Shown: piece by piece, positions 52,754-63,623 of the stretch
How positions within the stretch are numbered: position 1 is the first letter of the stretch
Layout of the letters: each line of letters opens with the position of its first letter
Assembly: GCA_949358305.1 (NCBI GenBank)
Contig: OX442318.1
Location: forward strand, 11,762,517-11,826,516
DNA length: 64,000 nucleotides
Direction of reading: 5' to 3'
DNA from: Strigamia acuminata
Lineage: Eukaryota; Arthropoda; Chilopoda; Geophilomorpha; Linotaeniidae
Notes under the pieces: model-generated
Seen by the model: only the letters and a program-made list of their open reading frames with translations
Told to the model about the DNA's origin: nothing
Database searches by the model: none
Program-made: the position numbers and the translations under genes

Positions 52754-53156
52754 ACCTCACATTAAGCCGCATGCCGGTATAACTCGAATTATACCGGCAT
52801 GCCGATAAACCTCGTTTATAACGGCAGGCCGGTGTAAGTGAGTACGAATTTTTTAAAATAAAATTTAGCCAAAACAACCAAAAAAATCATTTTTAGATGT
52901 CTAAAATGTAGGAAATTTGTATAACATTTCCCAAATTTTAGTAGTAATCTTCAGAATATCAATAAAACTTAAATTTCAGACCCAAAATTCAATATAATTA
53001 TTCACCTGGGCTCTTTAAAAAAAAAACAAGAAAAAAAAGGTTTTCACTTATACCGGCATGTTTCGTTTTATATCGGCATGCCGGTATACACTTTTTGGAC
53101 AAAATTTTAAAAACCTGCTAAACCCATGCCCAACGGCATGCCGCTTTATGTGAGGT
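52754..53156. mobile_element. MITE with internal GGCATGCC palindromes
   Basis: Inverted ends: CCTCACATTAAGCCGCATGCC on the left, GGCATGCCGCTTTATGTGAGG on the right (one indel and one mismatch). Inside, ATACCGGCATGCCG-type palindromes recur about six times. No ORF of its own. Confidence 0.65.
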
Positions 53157-53182
53157 AATACAAGAAAATTCATGAATCCCGA

Positions 53183-53503
53183 ATGGATGGATTTAAACTT
53201 CCTGTTTCCATAGAAACGGAGGAAATACCTGAACCATCTACAGAAGTCCCGATGGAGACATCTGATGCGCCTCCAACACAAGTTCAAGAAACTGAACATG
53301 TTAAGTCTAAACATGGACATCAGCAAAGAATAAAGAAAGCTGAGAAAATAGCAGCAGAGGAAAGAGGAGAAATTGGATTGAAACCTCCAAAACCTCGAAA
53401 ACCCCAAACAGTGGTACAACCTCGAACTCGTCCACAAGAGAGAGAAAACCAAAAACCACGTATACTGATGATTTTGTCGTTCAAAAAATCACAGCAGTGT
53501 TGA
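53183..53503 (+). CDS. Unrecognised Glu/Pro/Lys-rich ORF
   Basis: 106 codons, SIETEEIPEPSTEVPMETSD then KKAEKIAAEERGEIGLKPPK. Disordered composition, no motif. Possibly a decayed retroelement or exon fragment. Confidence 0.3.
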   Translation: MDGFKLPVSIETEEIPEPSTEVPMETSDAPPTQVQETEHVKSKHGHQQRIKKAEKIAAEERGEIGLKPPKPRKPQTVVQPRTRPQERENQKPRILMILSFKKSQQC

Positions 53504-55080
53504 AAAAACCGTATCAACAATGCGGAAACACTAAGTGATCGGTTGATCACAAGTTCTAACAAAACACATTTTTGTATTTAATAAATCAGCTAAGGTGTGT
53601 AGCGATTAATAATCCCATCACCGGGGGATCAAAATACAACAAACCCTAAGTATTTATATTTAAATGTAAATTTATAAAGCATACCAGGCAATATTTCATT
53701 ATAAAATGAGAAATATCGATAGTTATAAATGATATACTGTATGTAAATTAAAATAAGTGTGTACATTTAATTAAATGCCGGAAAATCACCCAAAATGAGT
53801 GATCTCATCTCGTGAGGAAACGAGATAATAAAGGAGAGGAGTATTAATAAACCTTGAACCAGTTAATTAATACAAAAAATCCCAAGATTCATTGCGTAAC
53901 CAAATTCTACAAATGGTCAGCCGATCGTCGCCATCTTGTCCTCTTCGTGCCATCTTTAGATCAGCGTGTGAAAACCTAAAGAATTACGTTTAAAACCGTA
54001 AGTCGTTTTCATTTATAATTTTAATCAAAAGAAGAGAAAAAATGTGTTAAAAGTTTAGTTAATTAGATCGAGCAAAGCACGTGGAATTATAAACGTGATT
54101 TGTCTCGTTATTTGTCGTGATTTAAGATAGCGATGGAATTCAAAATAATCAAATACATATGTGTTCAAATTACGAAATAATCAGGTCGCAATTGAGACCC
54201 GATTTGAGCAAGCGTCGGCAAGAAATTAATTCGGAGCCGATAAAAGAAGTCGGGTCATTTCGTTGCCGATCTTTTCATAGTCTTAAGACAAAAAAGTGCA
54301 TTTTGTAATGCTGAATTTTGCGGGTCATTTCGTCGCCGTTCGTTTCGTGACACATAGCAACGTAACGTACGCCGAAGGTCAAACCCAAAGCCGAAGTGAC
54401 CGGCGACGAAACGAACGGACAAAAAAAAGAAACCAAAATACATACAAGCTGGAAAACACCCTCATTTCGTCGTCAATTCCGGTGACGAAATGATTGAACA
54501 CCCGATAAAACTGTCGAGTTGCAAGAATTTATTTAAAATTTTGAAGAAGAATTTATTTAGATGTAAATAAATATTGATGACAGGTACCGTAGTTAAAAGT
54601 TTGCTACGACGAAGTTTATTCTAGGTTAGTCATATAAAATCTGAGAATACCGGATTTAAACGTGATTTCGCGGTTTTCACGTGTACTTTACCTATCAAAA
54701 ACAAATTTTTGATCGAAACCTATATAATTATCCGAATTAAATTATTTTCTCTAGAAAATATTCTGGAGTTAGTCCAAATATTTGGACGAGTCGATTCACT
54801 TGTCGTAAAACAAGAAAAAATGATTAAAAGTATCTGGAATGACCCAGAAACAACGAAAATACTGGTTGCCTAGCAACCACGAGTGATTCACAGTGAAGTG
54901 TTACCCCAAGTCTAAAAAACAATTAAAATAAATTGTAAACGGAAAAACATTTATTACGGATAAAGTATTATTTGTGGGTTAATAAGATCTTTTTGACAAA
55001 AAACATTACAAAATATTTATTGTAATAAATTGTAGTAAAAAGAGTTATTTCACTAAAAATAATTTTCTTTTTTTCAGAAG
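53504..55080. other. Non-coding, scattered short repeats
   Basis: Contains the short repeat shared with 42.4 kb (53908-53980) and two close copies of CGGGTCATTTCGT(T/C)GCCG (54250, 54323). No supported gene. Confidence 0.4.
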
Positions 55081-55081
55081 T

Positions 55082-55573
55082 ATGGAACGCTCTTCAAAGC
55101 ATCGTTCCAAGAGGAGCAGGCGACATTCGAGATCGTGGCAAGAAATGAGCCCAAGTAGCTCGTCATCTTCGTCGAGCGATTCGCACGACCGCTCGAATAA
55201 GCGGCAACGAATCCGAAGTTTGAAGATTCCCCAGTTCAGTTTAACACCTGAGCAATTAGGAGTCTTTAACTGGGTGGCGTCCCACCCTGGGTTAATGAGG
55301 AAAAGGCCTACTTTGATAGACCCATTGGCACAGATGATCCAGGCGCCATCGGATATCGAGATGTCGATGCCGACTAGCGCACCAGTATTCCAGCCACCAC
55401 TGGCACGAGTTGAGCCAGTTGTTGCTGTGGCACCGCCAACTGTGTCGTGGGTTCCCACAACAACCGCGGGCGCCTGGAGTCAGGCCATCATGCAGTCTTT
55501 GGCCTCAACGAGTGTCGTCCCGTCCCGAGTTTGGGCGCAGCCGCAACCAGGGGAGAATCGAAGAGCCAACTAA
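55082..55573 (+). CDS. Unrecognised Ser/Arg-rich ORF
   Basis: 163 codons with a coding-like, GC-richer composition than its flanks. The N-terminus MERSSKHRSKRSRRHSRSW and a run of Ser suggest a basic, RNA- or DNA-binding disordered tail; then a helical part (FSLTPEQLGVFNWVASHPGL) and a Pro/Val/Ala-rich end. A splice-like TTTTTCAG lies just upstream (55073-55078). Could be an exon or a transposon ORF; no family recognised. Confidence 0.45.
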   Translation: MERSSKHRSKRSRRHSRSWQEMSPSSSSSSSSDSHDRSNKRQRIRSLKIPQFSLTPEQLGVFNWVASHPGLMRKRPTLIDPLAQMIQAPSDIEMSMPTSAPVFQPPLARVEPVVAVAPPTVSWVPTTTAGAWSQAIMQSLASTSVVPSRVWAQPQPGENRRAN

Positions 55574-56371
55574 AGTAACTTTGGCTACTTTCCTTTCGGA
55601 AACAATGACATTTTTAACGTCACTTCTGGTTTCGAAAGGAAGAAAAGGAAAGAATTTAATATAAGTTCATTTGTTTTAGTAAAATATTTGTAATTGTTAA
55701 AATAAATTATAAATTTTGCGTGTATTCAAAACTAACAAAGCTGTTAAGACTTTTCTTTGAAAAGTCATCGATTAACAAGTTTTAATAAAAAATTGTTCGA
55801 ATTAACGCGGCCACAACGGACGCTCATGTCCCGGCGGGCGACAAGGTTGCCGTGGTGTTGGTGTTGGTCGCCATCGCAGTCAGTTCGGAGAATGCGACCG
55901 TTCGCCTTGTTGGCTGTTGAACTACTCCTTGGGCCTATGGGGCCCACAAACCCGAGCACAAACCTCTTGAAGGGTCACTTCCGGGGCTTGATGTGTCAGT
56001 CTAGGGCCCTCAGCTCTACCTGGTTGCAGAGAACCGCAACAGGCGCTGCAGGCAAGTGATCGTGCAGGGACAACTGGTCACAATGGCCGTTTCAGAAGTT
56101 TGATTGATATCTTTTCTTAAACACAGCGTTTTATTTTATAAAACCACGTTCGATTTTATCAAATTATCAAAAACCGAGAAATTTTATTACCTAATAAATT
56201 GTGAAAGCTAATACAATGCACGTACTGAATTTTGATTACATAGTGTGGCATATTTTTTCAGTCGATTTTACGGGTGGTTTTACCAAGCTACAGTATTCAT
56301 GTGGGAAATTTATCTTTGCAACGAAATACATTCAATTAAATTTGTAAAAAGGAAAAATAACGAAGTGGCAA
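55574..56371. other. Mostly non-coding
   Basis: A GC-richer patch at 55805-56060 is open on the plus strand but has no recognisable motif. The end of the segment shares a short block with 52.6 kb. Confidence 0.35.
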
Positions 56372-57466
56372 TCACCGTTTCCGTCCGTGGTGCTGGTTTT
56401 CATTTCTGTTTTGCCCACAAAAACTCTGCCTTTCTGCAATGTTGTACTCGTGCGCCACACGTTGCATGGACGTGTTGCGTGCCAATTGTTCATCCCACGG
56501 CCGTTCTCTCCTAACCATGCGCAAGTCCTCAGTATGTTGACGAGTTGGCGCACAATCCGACGTTAATCCACGACAGTTGTCTAATCTCTTACGTTTTTCA
56601 AAATGATCTTTCACTCTACGGTACACATTCATGTACAACTGTTTAGGACTGAGTTGTTTGACTTGCATGCTCAAATCGTCCGTCAATTTCTCAAAGATCT
56701 TTCTAATTTTTGCAACACTCACTACTGGCTGAGTTTCTTCTCGAATTAACTCTTCGTAATAATCTTTCGTTAACTTGACCAAATGAATGGATATTTCTGC
56801 CGTGACTTTGACGTGTGGTTTCCCCAAACAACTGTCATCAAAACTGAATTCTCCCTCTTCTTCCGTGTCGGATTCGAAATCCATTCCTTGCTGATTGTAG
56901 AAATACATCCACTTACCAACGGGCAAAAGAGTTTCTTTATCACTGCCAGGATGCGTCGCATCCAAGTGCTTTTCAAGATACATTCCTTGCCATCCACACA
57001 GTGGACAACAAGATGGTGGCAATGAACCACCACAACTGATCTCGTCCACCGGGTCTAAGCAATCTGTAGAAATCTCCTTTTCTAATGGCTTTTGCGTGTG
57101 TACGTCGTCGACCAGTAGTGTGTCTTGCTCCTCTTCGGTTGTTTCCAAAGCTGATGACACCATCCCCTTTAACTCATCCAAAACTTTACGCAATTGTATT
57201 TTTCTTGTCGCTTGGAAGGGCGAAGAATCCAATTCCTCGTCCCAGGGGCATGATACTTCCGTGCAACGCCTCGCGAAGGTTGCCAAATTAGGCTCCAATT
57301 CTTTGTGGCTTGGCCTCTGCTTGGTGCCTGAGCAGTTGAAGCAAGGCAGTAGCCACGCTCCGAGTCGCCAATAGCCCTGTCCGCTGCACATGGTGCACCG
57401 ATTCCATATAATTCGCGCTCGTTTTGGCAAACTTTCGAAAGTCTCGTCGTTGGATCGTTTTCGCAT
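56372..57466 (-). CDS. Unrecognised ORF with two candidate zinc modules
   Basis: 364 codons, uninterrupted. Near the N-terminus RCTMCSGQGYW and LPCFNCSGTKQR form a C-x2-C-x-G-x-G pair like DnaJ-type zinc ribs. Around residues 150-170 CPLCGWQGMYLEKHLDATH has C2H2 zinc-finger spacing. The middle is acidic (DFESDTEEEGEF), the C-terminal third helical and basic. A single unspliced frame in a repeat field suggests a transposon-borne protein; a host gene cannot be excluded. Confidence 0.5.
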   Translation of the reverse strand: MRKRSNDETFESLPKRARIIWNRCTMCSGQGYWRLGAWLLPCFNCSGTKQRPSHKELEPNLATFARRCTEVSCPWDEELDSSPFQATRKIQLRKVLDELKGMVSSALETTEEEQDTLLVDDVHTQKPLEKEISTDCLDPVDEISCGGSLPPSCCPLCGWQGMYLEKHLDATHPGSDKETLLPVGKWMYFYNQQGMDFESDTEEEGEFSFDDSCLGKPHVKVTAEISIHLVKLTKDYYEELIREETQPVVSVAKIRKIFEKLTDDLSMQVKQLSPKQLYMNVYRRVKDHFEKRKRLDNCRGLTSDCAPTRQHTEDLRMVRRERPWDEQLARNTSMQRVAHEYNIAERQSFCGQNRNENQHHGRKR

Positions 57467-58649
57467 GTTGGTGCTAAGGTCGAGCCAATTTGGAATGTCC
57501 CAAAGTGTCTATAGTTTGTTTAATTATATATTCAGGGCAGAGGATCGCATTATGTGCGTATGCAGGTGATTGGGCTTGACGTTTGATGGACGTCACCGTC
57601 TGGCAAACAAAACATCAACCATACGTGCAAGAAATGTTCAAAATTTAAACTTATTATTGATTTTTTTCCCTGTACGATTGTGCAGAGTAATTGTATGTAT
57701 AGACAGAAAACTTTTTTAAGCAAAATTTGCTAGAATTGAAATTTCGGTCACGACCATAATTACCGTACAGTAACTACATCCACCGCGCCATTGTCCTCCA
57801 CGACCGGTCCCTCTTCGTCCACGTTCGGCGTTTTTTAAGGGAGAATATTCATTACAGCCCACAGGTAAAAATTTGTGTAAACGTAATTGTCGTTTCTCTT
57901 CTCGGTCTCGTTCTTGTTTTCTTCGTTTTTGTTGTTTTCGATTCCATGTTTTTTGTTTCCTATTTTTTTTTTTATCTTTTCGGTCCCATTCGTCTCGGTT
58001 TCGTGCAAAGTACCAACGTATGTTTTTTTTTTTTAATAAAAACGATTTAATTTGAAAAATTATTATTTTTATTATAACTAATCTTCATAATAAAATAGAT
58101 GGATGCCGTATTCCCCACGAATACACACACGACATCGAGTGATTAAACACCCTTAAAACATTACAATTACGTTATTTCGTCCCGCGAGAAATGGAAAATC
58201 TTCGGAGAAGCAAAGCAAGGCACCGTTTTTGTCGATTTCCAAGCAAAATTAGCAAAAATGCAAGTGCAAAATGGAGGAATGAATCAAAATTGAAAAAATA
58301 GAAAAGAATAAAGAGTTGTTGTTGTTGTTTGTTTCCATTCATCTTAATTGATTTGTGCTAATAAACAGCATAATAAATCATTTGCGGGTGTTGCGATCCG
58401 GGAATTTGCTTGACAAAATACTTACCTTGCTGTCAAGCAATTCGCAATTGAGATGCCGTTTATAGGCCTTATACTCGGCTGCCTGTAAAATGGTGTCTAG
58501 GGGTATTTTTATGAAAGGAAAACAGCGGTTGAATTGAATAAAAATGACAAATATACTTTATTCGGTCGAAAATTACAAGATAATTTTATGAAATATAATG
58601 AATGAAGGAAATCAGGAATTAATGACTAGAATTAACAGTTAATAAGTGA
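57467..58649. other. Non-coding, nothing recognised
   Basis: AT-rich with poly-T and GTT runs. No exon supported. Confidence 0.4.
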
Positions 58650-59622
58650 GAAAAGAGGAAATGAGACGAGTGAGCGACGAGACTCACTCGAAACAAAGGA
58701 AGGCGCTAACAACAACGGTTAATCGTTGAGCGCAAAAATTTGGCTTGAAAAATGGCGAGTCAGACTCGCCGGAGAAATTATTCTCGTTCGTACGATGACT
58801 TGTATCTGTAAACTCAGGAGGAAGCTCGCGGTGACTTACAGATATAGGCAACACTTCGCTCGAGAAGTTTGCTGGTGACGACGACGACGAGAGTCCCAGA
58901 GTAAACTCAATGGCGCTCTCGCAATATTTGGCAGCGGGCGGGGGACAAATTCCTTCGCACGTTCGATGGCGATAAACTGTGAACTCCGGAGGAAGCTCGC
59001 GGTGGTTCACAGTCGTCGCACGATGGTTCACGGGCGACGGTTCGCTCGATCGACGATGGCGAGTCTCGGATGAAATCAACGGGACTCGACGATGGCCGAC
59101 GGTGAGCTGCTATTTCTCGGGCGTTACCCGAGATTCGTATTCAAATCGCAAATGTAGCTGGTTCCACCAAATATTCAGTGGAAACAGCAGTCTCTTAACT
59201 CACCAAAACGTAGAACACGGTCAATACTAGAATCTTTTTGTTTGAAGTTTGTAGCATATATTGATCAGTTGTGTTGTTGTTGTTGGTGTGTGTGTGTCAA
59301 GAGTGGGCCAAACCGCCAAAATTTGGGGTTTTATGCACTCTCGAAATCTGCGTACCAAATGTGCGCAGATGGTTAGTTTTGGTACAACAAAGGGATTTTG
59401 TTGCGCCAAAACCGTTAGCTATGGGAAGGGTGGAGTGTGCATAGGCACACTTCAATTATGCGCAGAAATACTGCGCAGACAGTGTATTTTAGTAAAACAA
59501 AGCATTTTTGCTTCACTAAGCAGTTAATTAACGGCCTCACCCCAGCTAATATTGGGGTGGACCGTGCTAGGGGAGCTTTTTTCTCCCCTAATTACGTAAT
59601 TTAGTTTGGCGTGTGCCAAACC
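58650..59622. repeat. Dense array of perfect hairpins
   Basis: At least ten perfect inverted repeats of 7-9 bp with short loops. Examples: 58667-58690, 58754-58770, 58803-58844, 58976-59013, 59346-59370, 59376-59412 (two stacked 7-bp stems), 59434-59451, 59459-59477, 59538-59559, 59568-59590 and 59604-59621, plus the palindrome AATTACGTAATT (59590-59601). Two of them share a loop (GGAGGAAGCTCGCGGTG) on different stems. No supported ORF. Identity unknown; possibly a solo LTR like the others here. Confidence 0.75.
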
Positions 59623-60938
59623 AAAATAAAACAGAATAAAATAATATATTCAATTTCTTCCGTGGTGACTATTTATTTATTAAAAAACACATAAAACTAA
59701 ATAAAAACGACTCAGGTGGTGGAAATGTTAAGTTTTGGGATGCATTCCGCTTAAGAGAAAGACCACCCTTGCCTTTATTTCTGGTAGGATGTATTCCAAT
59801 ACGTATTAAGATGTGTTTAATTTCTATTTAAAGCCCTGGATGATAAGAATTCCTGGACAAAAGGCCATCTTTCAACAGGTAATGCTCCCATCCATGTATT
59901 CTAGGCAACATTGGTGGGAAGAAATTGATCAAATGGTTCTTCCAAAACTAATTGATGGGATGAAAGATTGAATTTATAGACTAATTGAACATAAGGAAGG
60001 TATCACAGGGTATTGAAAATGTATAAATCTGCAATTTTCACAATGCGTGATAATAATTTTGTGCAACTAAAAAAAGTAAAAAATCTACAAATGCCAGAAA
60101 TTTCAAAATTTCAGTAAAATATTACTGCATAGCAGTGTAAATAGAAATATTATTTAATAATAAACATGATTTCATTGTAATTCCTCGTCATTATCATTGC
60201 CAACACAACAATTGGGTAAATTTTAACACCGTGATAATTTTTTTGTGAGCACCTTACATACGAAATTAAATTATGTGTGATATAATTTATTTTATCTATC
60301 GCTGATTGTAAAAGTCCGTAATGATTGCGATGATCACTAAATTTGCATAATTTCATTTACATTCTGTCATATGGTATTTAAGTTTGAAAAAACGTCCTAT
60401 TACTTCAGTCCGAAACAAACTCTAGACCTGACCTTTGCATCTGTGTTGTCTGAATCTATGACATCTACAATTCTACGTCGCTGAAAAGAGTAACTGTATG
60501 CGCCAAGAGGTTATCAGGAGACGCCGGAAACAATATTCACAAGCAGTGAAAGAACAAGTAAATATGTATACCGTAATTTAAAAAGAATGTAAATTTAAAA
60601 AAAAATTGTTATTTTGCTAGTTTTTTTACAAAATTGTAACGGTGCACCAGCACGCCTGCCAATTAGATCACGTGTGGACAACTCAGAACGCTAGACATCC
60701 GGAAACTCAAGCAAACTCGGACAATGGTATGATTTTTTTCTTATTTATTTTTATTGTTTGTTTTCATTTTTTGTTTGTTTTTACATTCTTCGCACATATA
60801 GATGGTATGCCAGACCTTTTGTGCGTCAGTTTGCCAAATCGCTAACCCTCATGCCCGATACACTCGGCAGCCCGAAGTGATGATTTTATGGATGTCAGTA
60901 ATAGTTCATTAAAAGATGAAAGTATGGACATAAGTGAC
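59623..60938. other. AT-rich non-coding
   Basis: No supported exon or repeat family. Confidence 0.4.
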
Positions 60939-61992
60939 GGTTGTCCAGGGATCGTCCAGGGATCGTTCAGGGGTCGTCCAGGGGTGATCCAGGAGTCGTC
61001 CAGGGGTCGTCCAGGGGTCGTCTAGGGGTCGTCCAGGGACCATCCAGGGATCTTCCAGAGGTCGTCCAGGGGTCGTCTAGGGGTCGTCCAGGGATTGTCC
61101 AGGGGTCGTCCAGGGGTCGTTCAGGGGTCGTCCAGGGGTCGTTCCCAGGTCGTCCAGGGGTCGTCTAGGGGTCATCCAGGGGTCATCCAGGGGTCGTCCA
61201 GGGGTCGTCCAGGAGTCGTCCAGGGGTCGTCCAGGGGTCGTCCAGGGGTCGTCCAGGGGTCGTCCAGGGGTCGTCCAGGGATTGTCCAGGGGTCGTCCAG
61301 GGGTCGTCCAGGGGTCGTCCAGGAGTCGTCCAGGGGTCGTCTAGGGGTCGTCCAGGGGTCGTCCAGGGGTCGTCCAGGGGTCGTCCAGGGATTGTCCAGG
61401 GGTCGTCCAGGGGTCGTCTAGGGGTCGTCCAGGGGTCGTCCAGGGGTCGTCCAGGGGTCGTCCAGGGATCGTCTAGGGGTCGTCCAGGGATCATCCAGGG
61501 ATCGTCCAGAGGTCGTCCAGGGGTCGTCTAGGGGTCGTCCAGGGATTGTCCAGGGGTTGTCCAGGGGTCGTTCAGGGGTCGTCCAGGGGTCGTTCCCAGG
61601 TCGTCCAGGGGTCGTCCAGGGGTCATCCAGGGGTCATCCAGGGGTCGTCTAGGGGTCGTCTAGGGGTCGTCCAGGGGTCATCCAGGAGTCGTCCAGGGGT
61701 CGTCCAGGGGTCGTCCAGGGGTCGTCCAGGGGTCGTCCAGGGGTCGTCCAGGGGTCGTCCAGAAGTCGTCCAGGGGTCGTTCAGGGGTCGTCTAGGGGTC
61801 GTCCAGGGGTCGTCCAGGGGTCGTCCAGGGGTCGTCCAGGGGTCGTCCAGGGGTCGTCTAGGGGTCGTCCAGGGGTCGTCCAGGGGTCGTCCAGGGGTCG
61901 TCCAGGGGTCGTCCAGGGGTCGTCTAGGGGTCGTCCAGGGATCGTCCAGGGGTTGTCCAGGGGTCGTCCAGGGGTCGTCCAGAGGTCGTCCA
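60939..61992 (+). repeat. 10-bp minisatellite GGGTCGTCCA
   Basis: About 105 tandem copies of GGGTCGTCCA with variants (TCATCCA, TCGTCTA, TTGTCCA, GTTCCCAGG). A variant block containing GTTCCCAGG occurs at 61141 and 61592, about 451 bp apart with similar neighbours, indicating a higher-order duplication. Open frames on both strands (GVVQGSSRGR or TPGRPLDDPW repeats) follow from the 30-bp reading period and are not evidence of a gene. Confidence 0.95.
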
Positions 61993-62045
61993 AATCATCA
62001 ACATCGTCTCATTATCGCTTCGCATTTTCTCTACAATAATTTGGT

Positions 62046-62666
62046 TTAGGAATTTCTTCGGTTTAAGTTACAGGCGATCTTGATCTTCGAGAAATCAAAG
62101 GCGATCTTGATCTTTGAGAATTCAAAGATTGTCGGCCTAATAACTGCCGGTGGCTTGACAGATCCTGTCGGTGCGTCCGTTTCGATCGAACTGACCGTGT
62201 GCGGCGGTGGAGGGGTGGAAAATTTAGATTGCCAGACCGTTTGTAAAGTGGTCGGCGATCTTTCCATTGGTTGTGTGGTTGCATTTCTCGTGGTCGAAGG
62301 TGCTGGTCGTTCGGCTGCGGCGAGGGCTGCGGCCAGGGCGGCGCAAAGTCTTCTTTCCAACTTGTGGTCAGCGATCTTTTGCCACTTCAGTTTTTCTTTT
62401 GCTACTGTCACGACTTTGACCAGGTTGGGTGCCTCCCTAATTTTCAAGACGAGATTTCGGACCACGGCGCAGTTACCGATTTGGTGGGCGTATATTCCGG
62501 CAAAGTTTTGCCTTTCGGCCCTTTCTTCACTGTTGAAGGCGTGGTTTCTCCGGATGCGGCTACAGCGGCGCGAAGAAAGCAAAGAAGACAAACCGCAACT
62601 TAGCAAAAGAATTGCCGCCCGTTGAAGAGGTTGAAGAGGATCGCAACAACGAATCGCCACCGACAT
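62046..62666 (-). CDS. Unrecognised ORF, possible retroelement structural protein
   Basis: 206 codons. Helical middle (APNLVKVVTVAKEKLKWQKI, then LCAALAAALAAAERP), a Pro/Thr-rich stretch and a C-terminal repeat FSKIKIAFDFSKIKIA caused by a short DNA duplication. GC-richer than its flanks. No family recognised. Confidence 0.35.
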   Translation of the reverse strand: MSVAIRCCDPLQPLQRAAILLLSCGLSSLLSSRRCSRIRRNHAFNSEERAERQNFAGIYAHQIGNCAVVRNLVLKIREAPNLVKVVTVAKEKLKWQKIADHKLERRLCAALAAALAAAERPAPSTTRNATTQPMERSPTTLQTVWQSKFSTPPPPHTVSSIETDAPTGSVKPPAVIRPTIFEFSKIKIAFDFSKIKIACNLNRRNS

Positions 62667-63623
62667 CCGGCAAATTAATCGGCCTGTAGAATCGTTTCAG
62701 AGATGGCCAGGTTTTTTCAAACTTTTATAGTGCCAAAAGATGATAGTTTTTTGTACTTTTTAAGTGTTTTTTCCATCGAATAGTTCTAGTCCTAACTTTT
62801 ATTCAAGCTAAAAGTGCTTACCGGTACTTACCTTTCAAATGTTAAAATAAATTCAAAATTTTTGGTTAAAAATTCAAAAGTATCTTTTATTTTTTTTCAA
62901 TTTTTAAAGTTTTTTACAGTTTTCAATATTTTCACGGATTGTATTTTCTTCATCCTGGTGTGCATTGTTTCTAGTGTTGTTTCCCATTGCTTTACCTCCC
63001 GGTGATCCGCGCTCCAGCTGTTATCAGCACGTCTTCAATAGGGTCATCTTCATCTGATTTATCTGCAAAAAACAAAAGTAATGATTAGTTTATAATTAAA
63101 ACCGAAAAATCGAGATTTTTATTATTGAAAACCGAAAAATCGAGATTTGCGGTTATCCCAAACTCTAAATGAATTCTGATACACCCTGTATTAATTGTCA
63201 ATTTATTTCGCTTCCAACACCTGTTGTGTAACCCTGACTTCATATATTTAATACCAATAATGGAAAATGTCGGAAACAATGTGAACACCTAAGAATGATT
63301 TTGTACGAGGCAAATCCGTGTGTAACCTAGCAATAAAGAGAAACAGAACGATTCATTCCATGTTCGTAGCTACAGAGGGATGTTGATATACAGAGTCAGA
63401 GTCAGTTATTTATAATGAAACCAATTTATTTGGGACATATTCTACAATGGTATCCACGATGCTTGGAAGATTCCTGTGAAGAATACGGTTTTTGAAGAAG
63501 TCAGGTTTTTTTGAGAGTAGCCAGACGTCGTTCCGGATCGAATAGTCCTGGAACACGGGTGTTCCAGGAAGTTTGGACAGTAAGCCAAGCGATTCTTAGG
63601 TTGACTGTAGAGGAAGGAAGACG
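62667..63623. other. Non-coding; probable leader of the following element
   Basis: AT-rich. ACCGAAAAATCGAGATTT occurs twice in tandem (63101, 63131). The last 200 bp probably belong to the 5' leader of the Gypsy element, but no primer site was identified. Confidence 0.35.

Noticed and set aside
60939-61992. CRISPR-like array
   Set aside because: Units are contiguous 10-mers without unique spacers; the genome is eukaryotic.
61095-62049. Plus and minus ORFs across the minisatellite
   Set aside because: The 10-bp unit gives a 30-bp coding period free of stops; the frames follow from the repeat.
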